31,982 bases of DNA from a virus. Numbering within the stretch: position 1 is the stretch's first letter; every line of letters starts with the position of its first letter. The notes beneath the pieces are model-generated. The model worked only from the letters and a program-made list of their open reading frames with translations, did no database searches and was not told where the DNA came from. Positions 15,703 through 24,254 of the stretch are shown piece by piece. The position numbers and the translations under genes were made by a program. The stretch lies in the IMG/VR virus record IMGVR_UViG_3300042898_004535, positions 1 to 31,982 of that record; one strand, 5' to 3'.

Positions 15703-17385
15703 TTAATTAATATCTTTTTCTAGGTAGTCTAAAACAGAATATCCTTCTTTTTGATACACTAGCTTTTCCTTGCTAACTAGTATTTTGGATTTCATGTTAT
15801 AGTTCCACGCTAACCAAAAATCCGGTGAGTGCCATCCGGTATTCAGAATGTTATATGACATATTTTCTCTTTCCGATTTCATAATTAGATAAGTAGTTCC
15901 CATCAAGAAATGTGGTACTTCTAACCAGTCCCCGTGGTCTTTCGTCATATTCCACCATTCTCCCCCGGTCATGTAACACGGTCCAGCAAAACTAATCAAT
16001 TTAGCATTTATTCTGAGGGAGAGATTATATGCGTCTATTATGCTAGCATAAAATTCATCCGGAGATAAATCGGTGAACGAGTCTCCTTCAGCAATAATTA
16101 ACATGTCAACATCCTCACTAAAATTCTCATATATCCCTTGTGTGTGTGCTTTATATGCACCGTAGTGTCCATAGGTTAAAACTGGGGGCTCGTTCTTAAA
16201 TTCCTTAGAAGGGTTTATAATAGAAGGGTCTTTACAGTTTTCGACAGGTAGTTCAGTTCTATTGACGACAGAATATCTTTTCACGTACGATGTAAACTTA
16301 TGTTCCATGTTTTCCCAACACTGGATCGATAAATTCTGTTTTTCGATTGTTGACTTCCAATTGGATTCCAAAATATCCTGCGGTTCATTTGGGTCTAGTA
16401 ATAAATGGACAACTTTGATATTAAGATTTTTTTCTTTCATGGGTTCAAACCCGAGAGAAATTAGAAGTTGATTTGCATCTTCTCTTGCTTCCCCTGTTAA
16501 AAAGATAACATTTTCTTCGTTGTCATATTTTCCTTTATAGGTGTGCAGATTAAAAATAAAAGTAGGTAAACTATACTCAAGAGACTCTTTAATTGCTAAA
16601 GGGTTTAATTCCATATTGGAAGTAAATAGATGGACATCAGAAGCCTGGAGAAAGGTATCAGTGTCATTTCTTTCCCCCCAAACAATACAGTTATCTGGCT
16701 TTGTATCAATTATGGGCTCCCAATAGTCCGCAAAATTTGAAGCCTGGTTGCCCAGAAAGTGAAATTTAATTTTATAATCCTGCAGCAATCTAGCAATCTC
16801 AAATGCATACCCCTGATTTTTACCCCGAGTAAATAGTCCTATGTTCACAACGTGTTTATAATCAGGGTCTAATCCTAAGGTGGATTGAGATAGGGATTTA
16901 CCTGGTATTTTTTTATCAATTGGATATTCAATCAAATCAAAAGGTACACCGGTATCTTTAAATGTTTCACAGCTAAACGGGGACACAAATATAAATTTAT
17001 CCGGCATAAATTTTTTCCACTCGACTCTTGAATGAGAACTATGAGTGGTTTCAAAAATTTTATAGCTTCTGCTAGATGAATATAGTCTTTTAATAATATG
17101 GTGATCCATGAAAGTCTCTGGGAATTCCTCAATAAAAATGTGATCTGGGTTATAATCTTCAATAGCATTAAATAAATCATACTCTTTATTCTCTGACAAG
17201 GATATAAATTTATCTCCGATCATCTCAATTACTCGATTCCTCTGGACAACATAAGACCACGCCAGCATTTCATATTCGATGACAATAACGTTATAGAAGT
17301 CTTTTAATAGTTCTACTTTTTTTGCAACCACTTGCGGACATCCTCCTGTCGACATATGCGGTGATATAATCATCAATGTTTTCAT
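15703..17385 (-). CDS. Two-domain glycosyltransferase (GT4-like plus second GT-like domain)
   Basis: The N-terminal half (about residues 1-330) resembles GT-B enzymes of family GT4: MKTLMIISPHMSTGGCPQVV, then a strand-rich acceptor domain, HVVNIGLFTRGKNQGYAFEI at the start of the donor domain, and DVHLFTSNMELNPLAIKESL where the EX7E-type motif is expected (E-x7-E visible). The C-terminal half (about 390-560) is separate: YGHYGAYKAHTQGIYENF, DMLIIAEGDSFTDLSPDEF and HSPDFWLAWNY, which looks like a GT-A-type domain similar in style to GT25, though I am not certain. I start it at ATG 17385; a TTG at 17430 would add 15 residues but overlaps the upstream gene by 29 bases. One protein would then add two sugars in sequence. 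Confidence 0.75.
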   Translation of the reverse strand: MKTLMIISPHMSTGGCPQVVAKKVELLKDFYNVIVIEYEMLAWSYVVQRNRVIEMIGDKFISLSENKEYDLFNAIEDYNPDHIFIEEFPETFMDHHIIKRLYSSSRSYKIFETTHSSHSRVEWKKFMPDKFIFVSPFSCETFKDTGVPFDLIEYPIDKKIPGKSLSQSTLGLDPDYKHVVNIGLFTRGKNQGYAFEIARLLQDYKIKFHFLGNQASNFADYWEPIIDTKPDNCIVWGERNDTDTFLQASDVHLFTSNMELNPLAIKESLEYSLPTFIFNLHTYKGKYDNEENVIFLTGEAREDANQLLISLGFEPMKEKNLNIKVVHLLLDPNEPQDILESNWKSTIEKQNLSIQCWENMEHKFTSYVKRYSVVNRTELPVENCKDPSIINPSKEFKNEPPVLTYGHYGAYKAHTQGIYENFSEDVDMLIIAEGDSFTDLSPDEFYASIIDAYNLSLRINAKLISFAGPCYMTGGEWWNMTKDHGDWLEVPHFLMGTTYLIMKSERENMSYNILNTGWHSPDFWLAWNYNMKSKILVSKEKLVYQKEGYSVLDYLEKDIN

Positions 17386-17401
17386 CCTTGATCTAAAAAA
17401 A

Positions 17402-18043
17402 TTAGGGTCTCCAAATTCCAATTCCTCCAAAATGTTCTTTTAGATTCTTGTCATAGGGAACATACCCCTTCCCGTTCGATTTTTGACATATGATCTCGAC
17501 CTTTGTTCCATAATTTAGCTCTTCCCAGAATCTTCTTACCTTTCCTGTCGTAGGCTCATCGGGGCTATAGATATTTCTAAATACATGATCAGGATCTATA
17601 TCATGGAAACCAATGTAACCCCGTGGACTTAACAATTCTTTATACAGTTCAAAATCTCTTTTTACCCCTTCGTAATTATGGTCTCCGTCAATAAAGATAA
17701 AATCAAATTGGGGACAAATACTTTTAACCTTTTCGAAGGTTTCTATAGATTGAGAGTTCCCGCACAAAAAATGAAAATCCTCACCCATCATAGAAAGATA
17801 TATGCTATCTTTAAATGCTTTATCAATATCTACAGCTATTTTTGTACCCGTTGAAACCTCATTAAATAATAAAAAAGTACCACCTCTTGCACCTATTTCT
17901 AAGATGTTATGAGGCTTTAGGCTATTTAAAAAATGCCCAAGATGGACAAGTTCCTCGTATACCTGTATAGTTACATTTCTGTCTATTAGATCTTTTTCTA
18001 AAATGTAATCTGCGATTTCTTCGATCGATAAATTTTTTCTCAT
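17402..18043 (-). CDS. Class I methyltransferase (Methyltransf_24 / CmcI-like)
   Basis: A 213-residue Rossmann methyltransferase. Motif I is ILEIGARGG at 47-55, strand two ends VDID at 71-74, and the strongest signature is DFIFIDGDHNYEGV at 114-127 followed by LSPRGYIGFHDI near 138-149, typical of Methyltransf_24 and of the cephalosporin hydroxylase-like (CmcI) methyltransferases found in many polysaccharide clusters. The His and Asp in GDH and FHDI could bind a metal ion, as in related enzymes. It begins six bases after the upstream glycosyltransferase and is followed 16 bases later by the two-domain glycosyltransferase. A sugar-modifying role is inferred from this context. Confidence 0.8.
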   Translation of the reverse strand: MRKNLSIEEIADYILEKDLIDRNVTIQVYEELVHLGHFLNSLKPHNILEIGARGGTFLLFNEVSTGTKIAVDIDKAFKDSIYLSMMGEDFHFLCGNSQSIETFEKVKSICPQFDFIFIDGDHNYEGVKRDFELYKELLSPRGYIGFHDIDPDHVFRNIYSPDEPTTGKVRRFWEELNYGTKVEIICQKSNGKGYVPYDKNLKEHFGGIGIWRP

Positions 18044-18049
18044 TTTTAA

Positions 18050-19219
18050 TTATATTAGTTTAGCTGTATCTCTGATTATATCTTCATCCCGGATAATAAA
18101 GTGGGTATCTTTTACTAACAGATCCCTATTTTTACATATAAAGTAATTAACTCCGGACATTAAATGCATGATAAATACTTGCTCTTCTTTTGGCCTGAAT
18201 AGGGACACTATAATTACTTTATAAGTTTTATCGTAGGTATCATCTACATTAAATCTGATAATCTCGCAATCTTCTTCTTTTTCTATAGAGAAAATATTAA
18301 TTTTATTTTCTTGAGATTCCCTCTTCGATAATATATCAAATATCCGATCGTATTCTTCCGTATTAGTGTTGCTAAAATCTTTACCAGATGGATTATCTGT
18401 GATGTATCTTTTTGTATGAATGAACGAGACGAAATTATTTATTTTTTCTAAATTACTTACTGCAGAAGATATACCTAGGAAAGGATTTATGTTATAACAA
18501 AGATACCCGGAAATAAATTTGCTAAAATTATACTTTGAATATAAATAATTGAACACGGTTTCGTCGCCCAGCGGCAAGTACTTTTTATAATCTCTGATTA
18601 CATTCTCATCAAAGCATATTCGTTCAACTTCATCTATAAAATCATAACACTCTCTAGTGTAATAAATACAATACGTTGTTAGGTAGTCTATTTCGCTGAA
18701 ATCCGTATTGTATAATTCGATCAGGGGATAATAGCCCAATGACTTTGGGTTGAATTTTCCAGCCTCATCGAAAATAGATTCGGTAGGCCTGTGAGTGTCG
18801 CTATATTGATAAAAATATTTTACACTAATTGGGAACTTAGAATGGCCAAACTCATTTATGGTATTGATAAATAAAATATCTGAATTTTTTGTAAACAAAA
18901 TATCCGAGTCCACAAAAAAATAATAATCGTACGAATCCGAAAAATTCTTCAAAACTTTAGACTTAAGTAGGGTTGTGTACTTATGCTTCTCGTAGTCGTT
19001 TTTGATAAATCTATTATTTCCAGTCAGTTCAAACTCATTTAAGTCATCGTCGATGAATTTTATAAAATTTATGTTTTTATAATTTTTTAATTCGTAATCG
19101 AAATTAATTGTATAGACGGTTAAATCTATTCGACTAAACATTTGGTGTGACCTAATCAGCTGTTCTAAATAGGGTAAAAAATGTTCATTAACAATAGTTG
19201 TATATGTAATTTTCAGCAT
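18050..19219 (-). CDS. GT-A-type glycosyltransferase
   Basis: The N-terminal 250 residues look like a GT-A nucleotide-sugar transferase: TYTTIVNEHFLPYLEQLIRS at the start and YYFFVDSDILF near 99-109, in which Asp104-Ser-Asp106 fits the metal-binding DXD motif. A second conserved-looking patch is LPLGDETVFNYLYSKY near 220-235, where the catalytic Asp/Glu of such enzymes is often found, and FIHTKRY near 270. The last 100 residues form an extra module rich in Ile, Asp and Arg (CEIIRFNVDDTYDK) with no clear match. I cannot assign a CAZy family with confidence. It is the middle gene of a tight run with gaps of 16 and 6 bases on either side. Confidence 0.72.
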   Translation of the reverse strand: MLKITYTTIVNEHFLPYLEQLIRSHQMFSRIDLTVYTINFDYELKNYKNINFIKFIDDDLNEFELTGNNRFIKNDYEKHKYTTLLKSKVLKNFSDSYDYYFFVDSDILFTKNSDILFINTINEFGHSKFPISVKYFYQYSDTHRPTESIFDEAGKFNPKSLGYYPLIELYNTDFSEIDYLTTYCIYYTRECYDFIDEVERICFDENVIRDYKKYLPLGDETVFNYLYSKYNFSKFISGYLCYNINPFLGISSAVSNLEKINNFVSFIHTKRYITDNPSGKDFSNTNTEEYDRIFDILSKRESQENKINIFSIEKEEDCEIIRFNVDDTYDKTYKVIIVSLFRPKEEQVFIMHLMSGVNYFICKNRDLLVKDTHFIIRDEDIIRDTAKLI

Positions 19220-19235
19220 AACTTAAATAATATTT

Positions 19236-20126
19236 CTAAGATAGGAAAGCAAAGGAATTCCAGTAGTCATATTTTACTACGTAGCCATTTGAATTTAGCC
19301 AATCGAAAAGTTTATCAATACGAGTCGAATCCCCGGTTCTTTCTTCAGAAAAATTAATGGTCTCGAATACAATAAGCTTTGGTTTCTTTATAAAGGAAAA
19401 GTCCAGTCCCATTATGATTTCATCGTCAATTGCTTCGGTGTCTAGATGAATCCAATCTAGGGTATTTTGTAAATTTTCCTGAACGATTAAATCATTAACC
19501 CCAAGAGTTTTAGTGAGAATTATGTTAGATAAGTCCTGGGTAAATACGTGTTTTTCGTAATGTTCTTTACTCACAGTATTTGCGTGGCCAGAGCCAAATT
19601 CGAAAAATTCAGTTTCCCTACCGTCTGAAGTTATAATTTCTTTCCTAAATTTAACATTATTAAACCCTTCATAATTAGATTTAAGTTCATTAAATTGTTT
19701 TTCTGATGCTTCAACTAATATAACGTTTACCCGATTATTTTTAACGTGTTTAACCCATTCACCACTTGTACCATCGTGGGTACCGATAACAATACCACTT
19801 GAATTTGGGTTTTTCATTACCCAGGTATCAAAAAATTGCTCGGTTGAATTTCTATTAACCCACATATCTAATTTGAAATGTGATATTATATTATCTTTTG
19901 AGTCTTTAATCAATGCTTGTAACTCATCGGATTCTAAACAGTCCCAGCTTGCCCAACCGTTAGGTAATAAATTATTACTCCATGCTAATTTATTCTTAAC
20001 CCAGACTTCAAAAATAAAGGGTAATTCATTTTCTTTGTATATCCAACTAGCCTCATCAAATATTTGTGCAAATATTTGACCATTTGGATGCTCTCTACTT
20101 TTTTCAACGTATCTGATACTAAACAT
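19236..20126 (-). CDS. FkbM-family methyltransferase with N-terminal beta domain
   Basis: Residues 100-296 form an FkbM-type methyltransferase: motif I IVIGTHDGTSG at 112-122, strand two with LVEAS at 137-141, FKNI-like region VKFRKEIIT at 158-166, and the family-typical acidic motif DWIHLDTEAIDDEI at 224-237. FkbM enzymes O-methylate sugars in many glycan clusters. The first 90 residues are a separate module (PFIFEVWVKNKLAW, NNLLPNGWASWDCL) that resembles beta-rich modules in two TibC-like proteins of this cassette. The gene starts three bases after the upstream GT34-like gene ends. The unusual TEAID in place of VEGxE is a variation within this family, not an obvious inactivation. Confidence 0.82.
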   Translation of the reverse strand: MFSIRYVEKSREHPNGQIFAQIFDEASWIYKENELPFIFEVWVKNKLAWSNNLLPNGWASWDCLESDELQALIKDSKDNIISHFKLDMWVNRNSTEQFFDTWVMKNPNSSGIVIGTHDGTSGEWVKHVKNNRVNVILVEASEKQFNELKSNYEGFNNVKFRKEIITSDGRETEFFEFGSGHANTVSKEHYEKHVFTQDLSNIILTKTLGVNDLIVQENLQNTLDWIHLDTEAIDDEIIMGLDFSFIKKPKLIVFETINFSEERTGDSTRIDKLFDWLNSNGYVVKYDYWNSFAFLS

Positions 20127-20129
20127 AGC

Positions 20130-20819
20130 TTATTTTAGAATATTTTTTATTCTTTCGAGTTTGGTTAAAGTATTCCCTCCGGCGTGATAAACATAATTTA
20201 TTACACCGTCTTCAAAATATCTATGGTATGAATACGGTATAATTTTGATATTGTTTAATATAATAGGGATTTCTATATCATCAACCAATTTATTAAAAAT
20301 ATTTTCTCCCCCCGGTAAATAAAATAAATCCTGGAGAAGTTCGTCCAGCCTTGTTTGTTCATGGAAAGAACCAAATCTATAGTGACCGGGATTACTCCAA
20401 AGATTATTTAATAGATTAAGCGACCACTCGCTATTTTTCCATATCATAAATCCTGTGGTAGTATTAGTCCAGACGTTACCCGTCAATTTGTCCATTTCTA
20501 ATTTGGGTAAAATTAGATCAATGCCATCTTGAACGAAATTTTCAATCTTTACATCTTTGTTTACGAAAACTGCATCAGCATCAATCCAAACCACATAGTC
20601 GAACAGAGGTAATGTTTTTATTAAAATATCTATCTTTATCCAGGTTGGGTGCCAATCTAAATAATCGAGATCTCTTACAATTTGTTTTAAGTAAGAATAC
20701 CCATGTTTATTTGCATAATCTAAATGGTTGGTCGATGCTAAATCCCCATAATCGCATTTACCATAATCACCCCACCTTATTTTGTCGGTGTATGATGTTA
20801 GAATACATATTTTATCCAT
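20130..20819 (-). CDS. GT34-like galactosyl/mannosyltransferase (GMA12/MNN10 type)
   Basis: This 229-residue protein matches the outline of the GMA12/MNN10 group: NHLDYANKHGYSY near 31-43, WHPTWIKIDILIKTLPLFDY near 56-75, the metal-binding motif VWIDADAVFVN with Asp80-Ala-Asp82, NTTTGFMIWKNSEWSLNLL, then FHEQTRLDELL and a terminal YHAGGNTL. In fungi and plants this group adds galactose, mannose or xylose; here the sugar is unknown. It is a compact single-domain enzyme without a membrane anchor. The start overlaps the stop of the upstream GT2 gene by one base (TAATG), so the two are likely made together. Confidence 0.8.
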   Translation of the reverse strand: MDKICILTSYTDKIRWGDYGKCDYGDLASTNHLDYANKHGYSYLKQIVRDLDYLDWHPTWIKIDILIKTLPLFDYVVWIDADAVFVNKDVKIENFVQDGIDLILPKLEMDKLTGNVWTNTTTGFMIWKNSEWSLNLLNNLWSNPGHYRFGSFHEQTRLDELLQDLFYLPGGENIFNKLVDDIEIPIILNNIKIIPYSYHRYFEDGVINYVYHAGGNTLTKLERIKNILK

Positions 20820-21967
20820 TAATTATTAATAATAAAATGTCTTATATATGTCCACCAGCCATAGTTTGTGTATTTCCCAATGATATTACGATAGTAATCT
20901 AACTGTGTTTGTAATTCTCTATCCTTCTTATCGTTGTCGGAATGAAATTTTTGATTTTGGTAGTAGAACAACATTTTTTTACTACCTACCTTATCTAATA
21001 TTTTTTCTAGATCGGTATCATTAAAGAAATTTAGGGCAAATATATGGGTATCAGCATTTTCATTATTAAAAGTTAAATCTGAATCCGAATACAGTTTTGT
21101 TAGTTTTTGTTTTTGTGTTTCTGATAGAGGTCTTGTCCACAAAGAAACCTTCTTATTTTTTAAACTACCGATTTCACAAGAGCCTAGCGAGCAGGTTTCT
21201 AAATAAATTTCATTAAAAAAAGTATCAACCCCATAATCGCTGTTTTTTAATTTGCTTAATGACATTTCAAAATTACCATTAAAATTAGGAGGGACTGACT
21301 TAGCATGTGATTCTGAATCATCCCTCAAAAACCAAAAATATAGAGGTCTTGGTATGTGCAGGTACTTACCGTGTGAATTCGACCAAAATACATGATAACT
21401 ATCCTCAGCACATGCCAGCATGTCGTCGACATCAAAAGAAGGTATGGTATTTTTGAAACCTCTTAAATGACCAAAACAACTGTACGATACATTATTTAAG
21501 TAGTCACAACTTGGGTGGTATTTTAATATTTTGTCAGTAATTTTATCCTCATTTATAACATAGGAAATTGAATGTAGGGAATTAGATCTTTCGTTTACTT
21601 TAAAGAAATCAGAGGAAACTAAAGAAACGTCATCTCTATTCTCTAGGAAATCATTATACACTGAAAGAAAATTATAATCAAAATCATCATCAGCATCGAC
21701 CAATATTATCCAATCAAACGTGTCATCAAAAAAGAGATTTGGCTTCCAGTACATTTGTTTTTTCTCGGTCTGTTCGCAATACAAAATTTTATGCTTAATT
21801 GGACTTTTTTCTATCCTATTTAAAATTGATTGTCTTGTATTATCAGAGGAATAATCATCAGTAATGTGCCACTCAAAATCTTCGTAAGATATAGATTCTA
21901 TTGACGAGAATATTTTATCAATAAATCTCTCACAGTTATAAAAAGTTGTATAAATTCCAAATTTCAT
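20819..21967 (-). CDS. GT2-family glycosyltransferase with C-terminal extension
   Basis: The first 240 residues are a GT2 (GT-A) glycosyltransferase: YTTFYNCERFIDKIFSSI at 6-23, HITDDYSSDNT at 34-44 for nucleotide binding, and WIILVDADDDF at 86-96 with the DXD-type metal site. A likely catalytic acidic patch is DDMLACAEDSYHVFW near 180-195, and RPLYFWFLRDDSESHAKS around 208-225 resembles the GT2 lid. The last 140 residues are a separate module (KKVSLWTRPLSETQKQKL, ADTHIFALNFFNDTDLEKIL) ending in a helical tail with YYRNIIGKYTNYGWW. I do not recognise that module. It begins one base after the large fusion gene upstream. Confidence 0.84.
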   Translation of the reverse strand: MKFGIYTTFYNCERFIDKIFSSIESISYEDFEWHITDDYSSDNTRQSILNRIEKSPIKHKILYCEQTEKKQMYWKPNLFFDDTFDWIILVDADDDFDYNFLSVYNDFLENRDDVSLVSSDFFKVNERSNSLHSISYVINEDKITDKILKYHPSCDYLNNVSYSCFGHLRGFKNTIPSFDVDDMLACAEDSYHVFWSNSHGKYLHIPRPLYFWFLRDDSESHAKSVPPNFNGNFEMSLSKLKNSDYGVDTFFNEIYLETCSLGSCEIGSLKNKKVSLWTRPLSETQKQKLTKLYSDSDLTFNNENADTHIFALNFFNDTDLEKILDKVGSKKMLFYYQNQKFHSDNDKKDRELQTQLDYYRNIIGKYTNYGWWTYIRHFIINN

Positions 21968-21968
21968 A

Positions 21969-23876
21969 TTATTTTATTTTTATTACTGAAGATGAGAATG
22001 CAAAAAGTATGTTACCTTTACTGTGAATTTCAAAATTATTTTCGGCTAAAACATTTCTAATGTAAGTATCAATATAGTCAGAATGAGTCTCTATAACCAT
22101 CTTACCAATTCTATTTAAATTTTCAGGTTTTATACTTTCGAAAATATCTAACTCAGCACCTTCGCAGTCAACCTTTAATAGGTCAATATATGATCCAACA
22201 GATTCTATCAAATTATTAATATCTATTGTTTTAACCAATAATTTTCCACCATCATTATTAAAAATATCGTTGTAATCCGATAAACAATTAGTTGCCGAAC
22301 AGCCTGGATTTATGGACATGTACAAATCTTCCGACTTTGAAGAAACCGCTTTATTTATCGGTACGATATTAAAATCTTTTGATAGGCTAACAACATTTTC
22401 AAATGCTTGCGGAAAAGGTTCAACACAATAAATTTTATTAGCTCCATTTTCCAATGCATACAAAGCAAAGAAGCCAAAATTTGCTCCAACGTCTAATACC
22501 TGGTCTCCCTTATCTACGATGCTTTTACCGTTAATGACATATTCCTCATGAATGAATATTTCCCAAAAAGTTGAGTAATTATAATCGTCAAATTTATCCA
22601 GATAAAACTCTTTATCTTTAACTATAAACTTTTTACCTCCTGGGATCTTTAATAAATATTCCCCTTTATATTCATCACCAATAAATAGTTTAAGTATAAT
22701 ATCTCCTAGATTTTTTAATCTACCTGGACTCGGTGCCCACCAATAATTACCTGAATCTAGTCTTTTACACGTTCCCTCCCATTTATCTCTTTTCAGTCCG
22801 GTATTAACATCAATCGCTTCAATTTTTACATCCAAATCCAGAGATATTTTAAAGTTAAAATCTATTCTATTCTCATCAGATTCAAAAAATTCTATATAGT
22901 CAGTAAATAATTTTGTATTTTCTATAGCTAAAATATTTTTTACCTTTTCAATAACCTGAGGGACAAATGGATGGCACTCGAAGGTTGGTTTGTTTTCTAG
23001 ACAATTTGGTTGGGGTGGTACAGAATTAATGTCCCCCCATTCCTTTATGTTATAGAATAAATTAGAATTACAGAATAAATCACAGGTACCCTCCAAATAA
23101 TGGTATTTGTAATCTTGTCTGCCATTTCTATACGGAGCTCTGAGTTTTGGATTAATTGCACTTCCAAGCTGAATAATTTCAACATCTGTTGTTCCTGCTA
23201 AATGAAGAGGCCCAGAGTCCATAGTGATTAAACATTGTGACCTATTAATAACCCACCACATATCACTTATACTTCCTCTGTTTGTTAAATCTAATCCATA
23301 GTAGTCATCAAACATCGGGCAATCTTTTTCTAGAGATCCACTACTATAGGATCTGTGAAGTTCTTCTTTGTAACCAGCACCAACTAGTACAGTAAATATG
23401 TTATTTTCTTTTAGCCATTTAATTAAAGCAACCCAATTATTATAGCCCCAGGTACGATTTGGCCAATTTGTTGTTACGTGTAAAACAACATACTTTCCAG
23501 GCAATTCAATATCTAGGGAAAGAGGGTCTGGGAAGAAATCGTAATATAACTCTTCATTTGGTAATTGAAATCCCAAATCCATGGAATGGATTTGTCTGGA
23601 ATCTATATGCGAAAATTTCTTTTCGATCCCATTATTATCTTTTCTCCCTGCAAAAGTAAAACTTTCATATCTTACTATTTCATCTAGAGTAAGATTATTA
23701 AACTCCGAAAAACTAAATGTATTTTGGACATAGGGATTATTTCCAAAAACATCCTTTTTGTGGGTAACGATGTTTATTTTTTGTCCGTGGGATTTTGACA
23801 GATATCTAAGGGTTGGAGTTGATGCTAGCGTATCTCCAAAACTATTACTGTGAACTAAATAGTAAATTTCTTTCAT
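21969..23876 (-). CDS. Fusion: TibC/GT9-like glycosyltransferase plus FkbM methyltransferase
   Basis: Two enzymes are joined in 635 residues. Residues 1-320 are GT9/TibC-like: LVHSNSFGDTLASTPTLRYL, VVLHVTTNWPNRTWGY near 130-145, CLITMDSGPLHLAGT near 215-229, and a cysteine set Cys265, Cys269, Cys292, Cys301 (CDLFC, NCLENK, FECHPF) like its two cassette relatives. Residues 330-445 form a beta-rich linker domain. Residues 455-635 are an FkbM methyltransferase: VLDVGANFGFF at 460-470, YCVEPFPQA at 483-491, LLKVDCEGAEL at 566-576. Adding a sugar and methylating it could be coupled in one chain. It is the first gene of the cassette, 53 bases after the coiled-coil gene. Confidence 0.87.
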   Translation of the reverse strand: MKEIYYLVHSNSFGDTLASTPTLRYLSKSHGQKINIVTHKKDVFGNNPYVQNTFSFSEFNNLTLDEIVRYESFTFAGRKDNNGIEKKFSHIDSRQIHSMDLGFQLPNEELYYDFFPDPLSLDIELPGKYVVLHVTTNWPNRTWGYNNWVALIKWLKENNIFTVLVGAGYKEELHRSYSSGSLEKDCPMFDDYYGLDLTNRGSISDMWWVINRSQCLITMDSGPLHLAGTTDVEIIQLGSAINPKLRAPYRNGRQDYKYHYLEGTCDLFCNSNLFYNIKEWGDINSVPPQPNCLENKPTFECHPFVPQVIEKVKNILAIENTKLFTDYIEFFESDENRIDFNFKISLDLDVKIEAIDVNTGLKRDKWEGTCKRLDSGNYWWAPSPGRLKNLGDIILKLFIGDEYKGEYLLKIPGGKKFIVKDKEFYLDKFDDYNYSTFWEIFIHEEYVINGKSIVDKGDQVLDVGANFGFFALYALENGANKIYCVEPFPQAFENVVSLSKDFNIVPINKAVSSKSEDLYMSINPGCSATNCLSDYNDIFNNDGGKLLVKTIDINNLIESVGSYIDLLKVDCEGAELDIFESIKPENLNRIGKMVIETHSDYIDTYIRNVLAENNFEIHSKGNILFAFSSSVIKIK

Positions 23877-23929
23877 TTCGATGTTGTGATCGTAAGAGGT
23901 CTGAGAAGAATTACGGATTAAGGGGGCAA

Positions 23930-24205
23930 TTAGGACTTAGGGCTATACATCCCGGTATTAAAATCTAAATCACCGTCTCCATACTTCTCAACCGTCTCTT
24001 TAACTAGTCTGTCCTCTTCCATGCTTAGATTTTCGGACTCCTCGTAAGCGTGGATTAGGTCTTCCTGGACTGTCTTTAATTCTAATTCAATAAAGTGTCT
24101 CTTGATGTTTAGTCTTCCTATCGACTCGACGTTTGCTCTGATTTTTTCTCTCAGAATTAGAATGTTGTCTAGTTCTTCCTGGGTTAATTTAGTAGATTCT
24201 GCCAT
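23930..24205 (-). CDS. Small coiled-coil protein, function unknown
   Basis: A 91-residue acidic protein, nearly all helix-forming from residue 8 to 75, with regular hydrophobic spacing (LDNILILREKIRANVESI, FIELELKTVQEDLIHAYEES) that suggests a coiled coil. It ends with a short non-helical tail GDLDFNTGMYSPKS. No catalytic or DNA-binding motif is visible. It stands alone between the terminator after the LamG gene and the sugar cassette. A chaperone, assembly or virion role is possible, but nothing in the sequence decides. Upstream on the minus strand are AT-rich elements (AGATAGATA at 24218-24226 and GAATAAATG at 24233-24241) that loosely resemble the late promoter-like motif seen elsewhere. 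Confidence 0.7.
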   Translation of the reverse strand: MAESTKLTQEELDNILILREKIRANVESIGRLNIKRHFIELELKTVQEDLIHAYEESENLSMEEDRLVKETVEKYGDGDLDFNTGMYSPKS

Positions 24206-24254
24206 GTTATTACTTTTTATCTATCTTCATATCATTTATTCATTAAATAGTTTC

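Noticed and set aside
16441-16455. GGGTTCAAACCC, resembling a tRNA T-arm
   Set aside because: No acceptor stem, D-arm or anticodon arm can be placed around it, and it lies within codons of the two-domain glycosyltransferase.
17386-17430. TTG start for the two-domain glycosyltransferase
   Set aside because: It adds 15 residues with no family match and overlaps the upstream gene by 29 bases, while ATG 17385 begins the typical first strand of a GT-B fold.
10280-23876. Cassette as a host capsule or O-antigen locus captured by misassembly
   Set aside because: Gene spacing, strand and direction match the phage genes on both sides, and no Wzx, Wzy or lipid-linked initiating transferase is present. 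Misassembly cannot be fully excluded from sequence alone.
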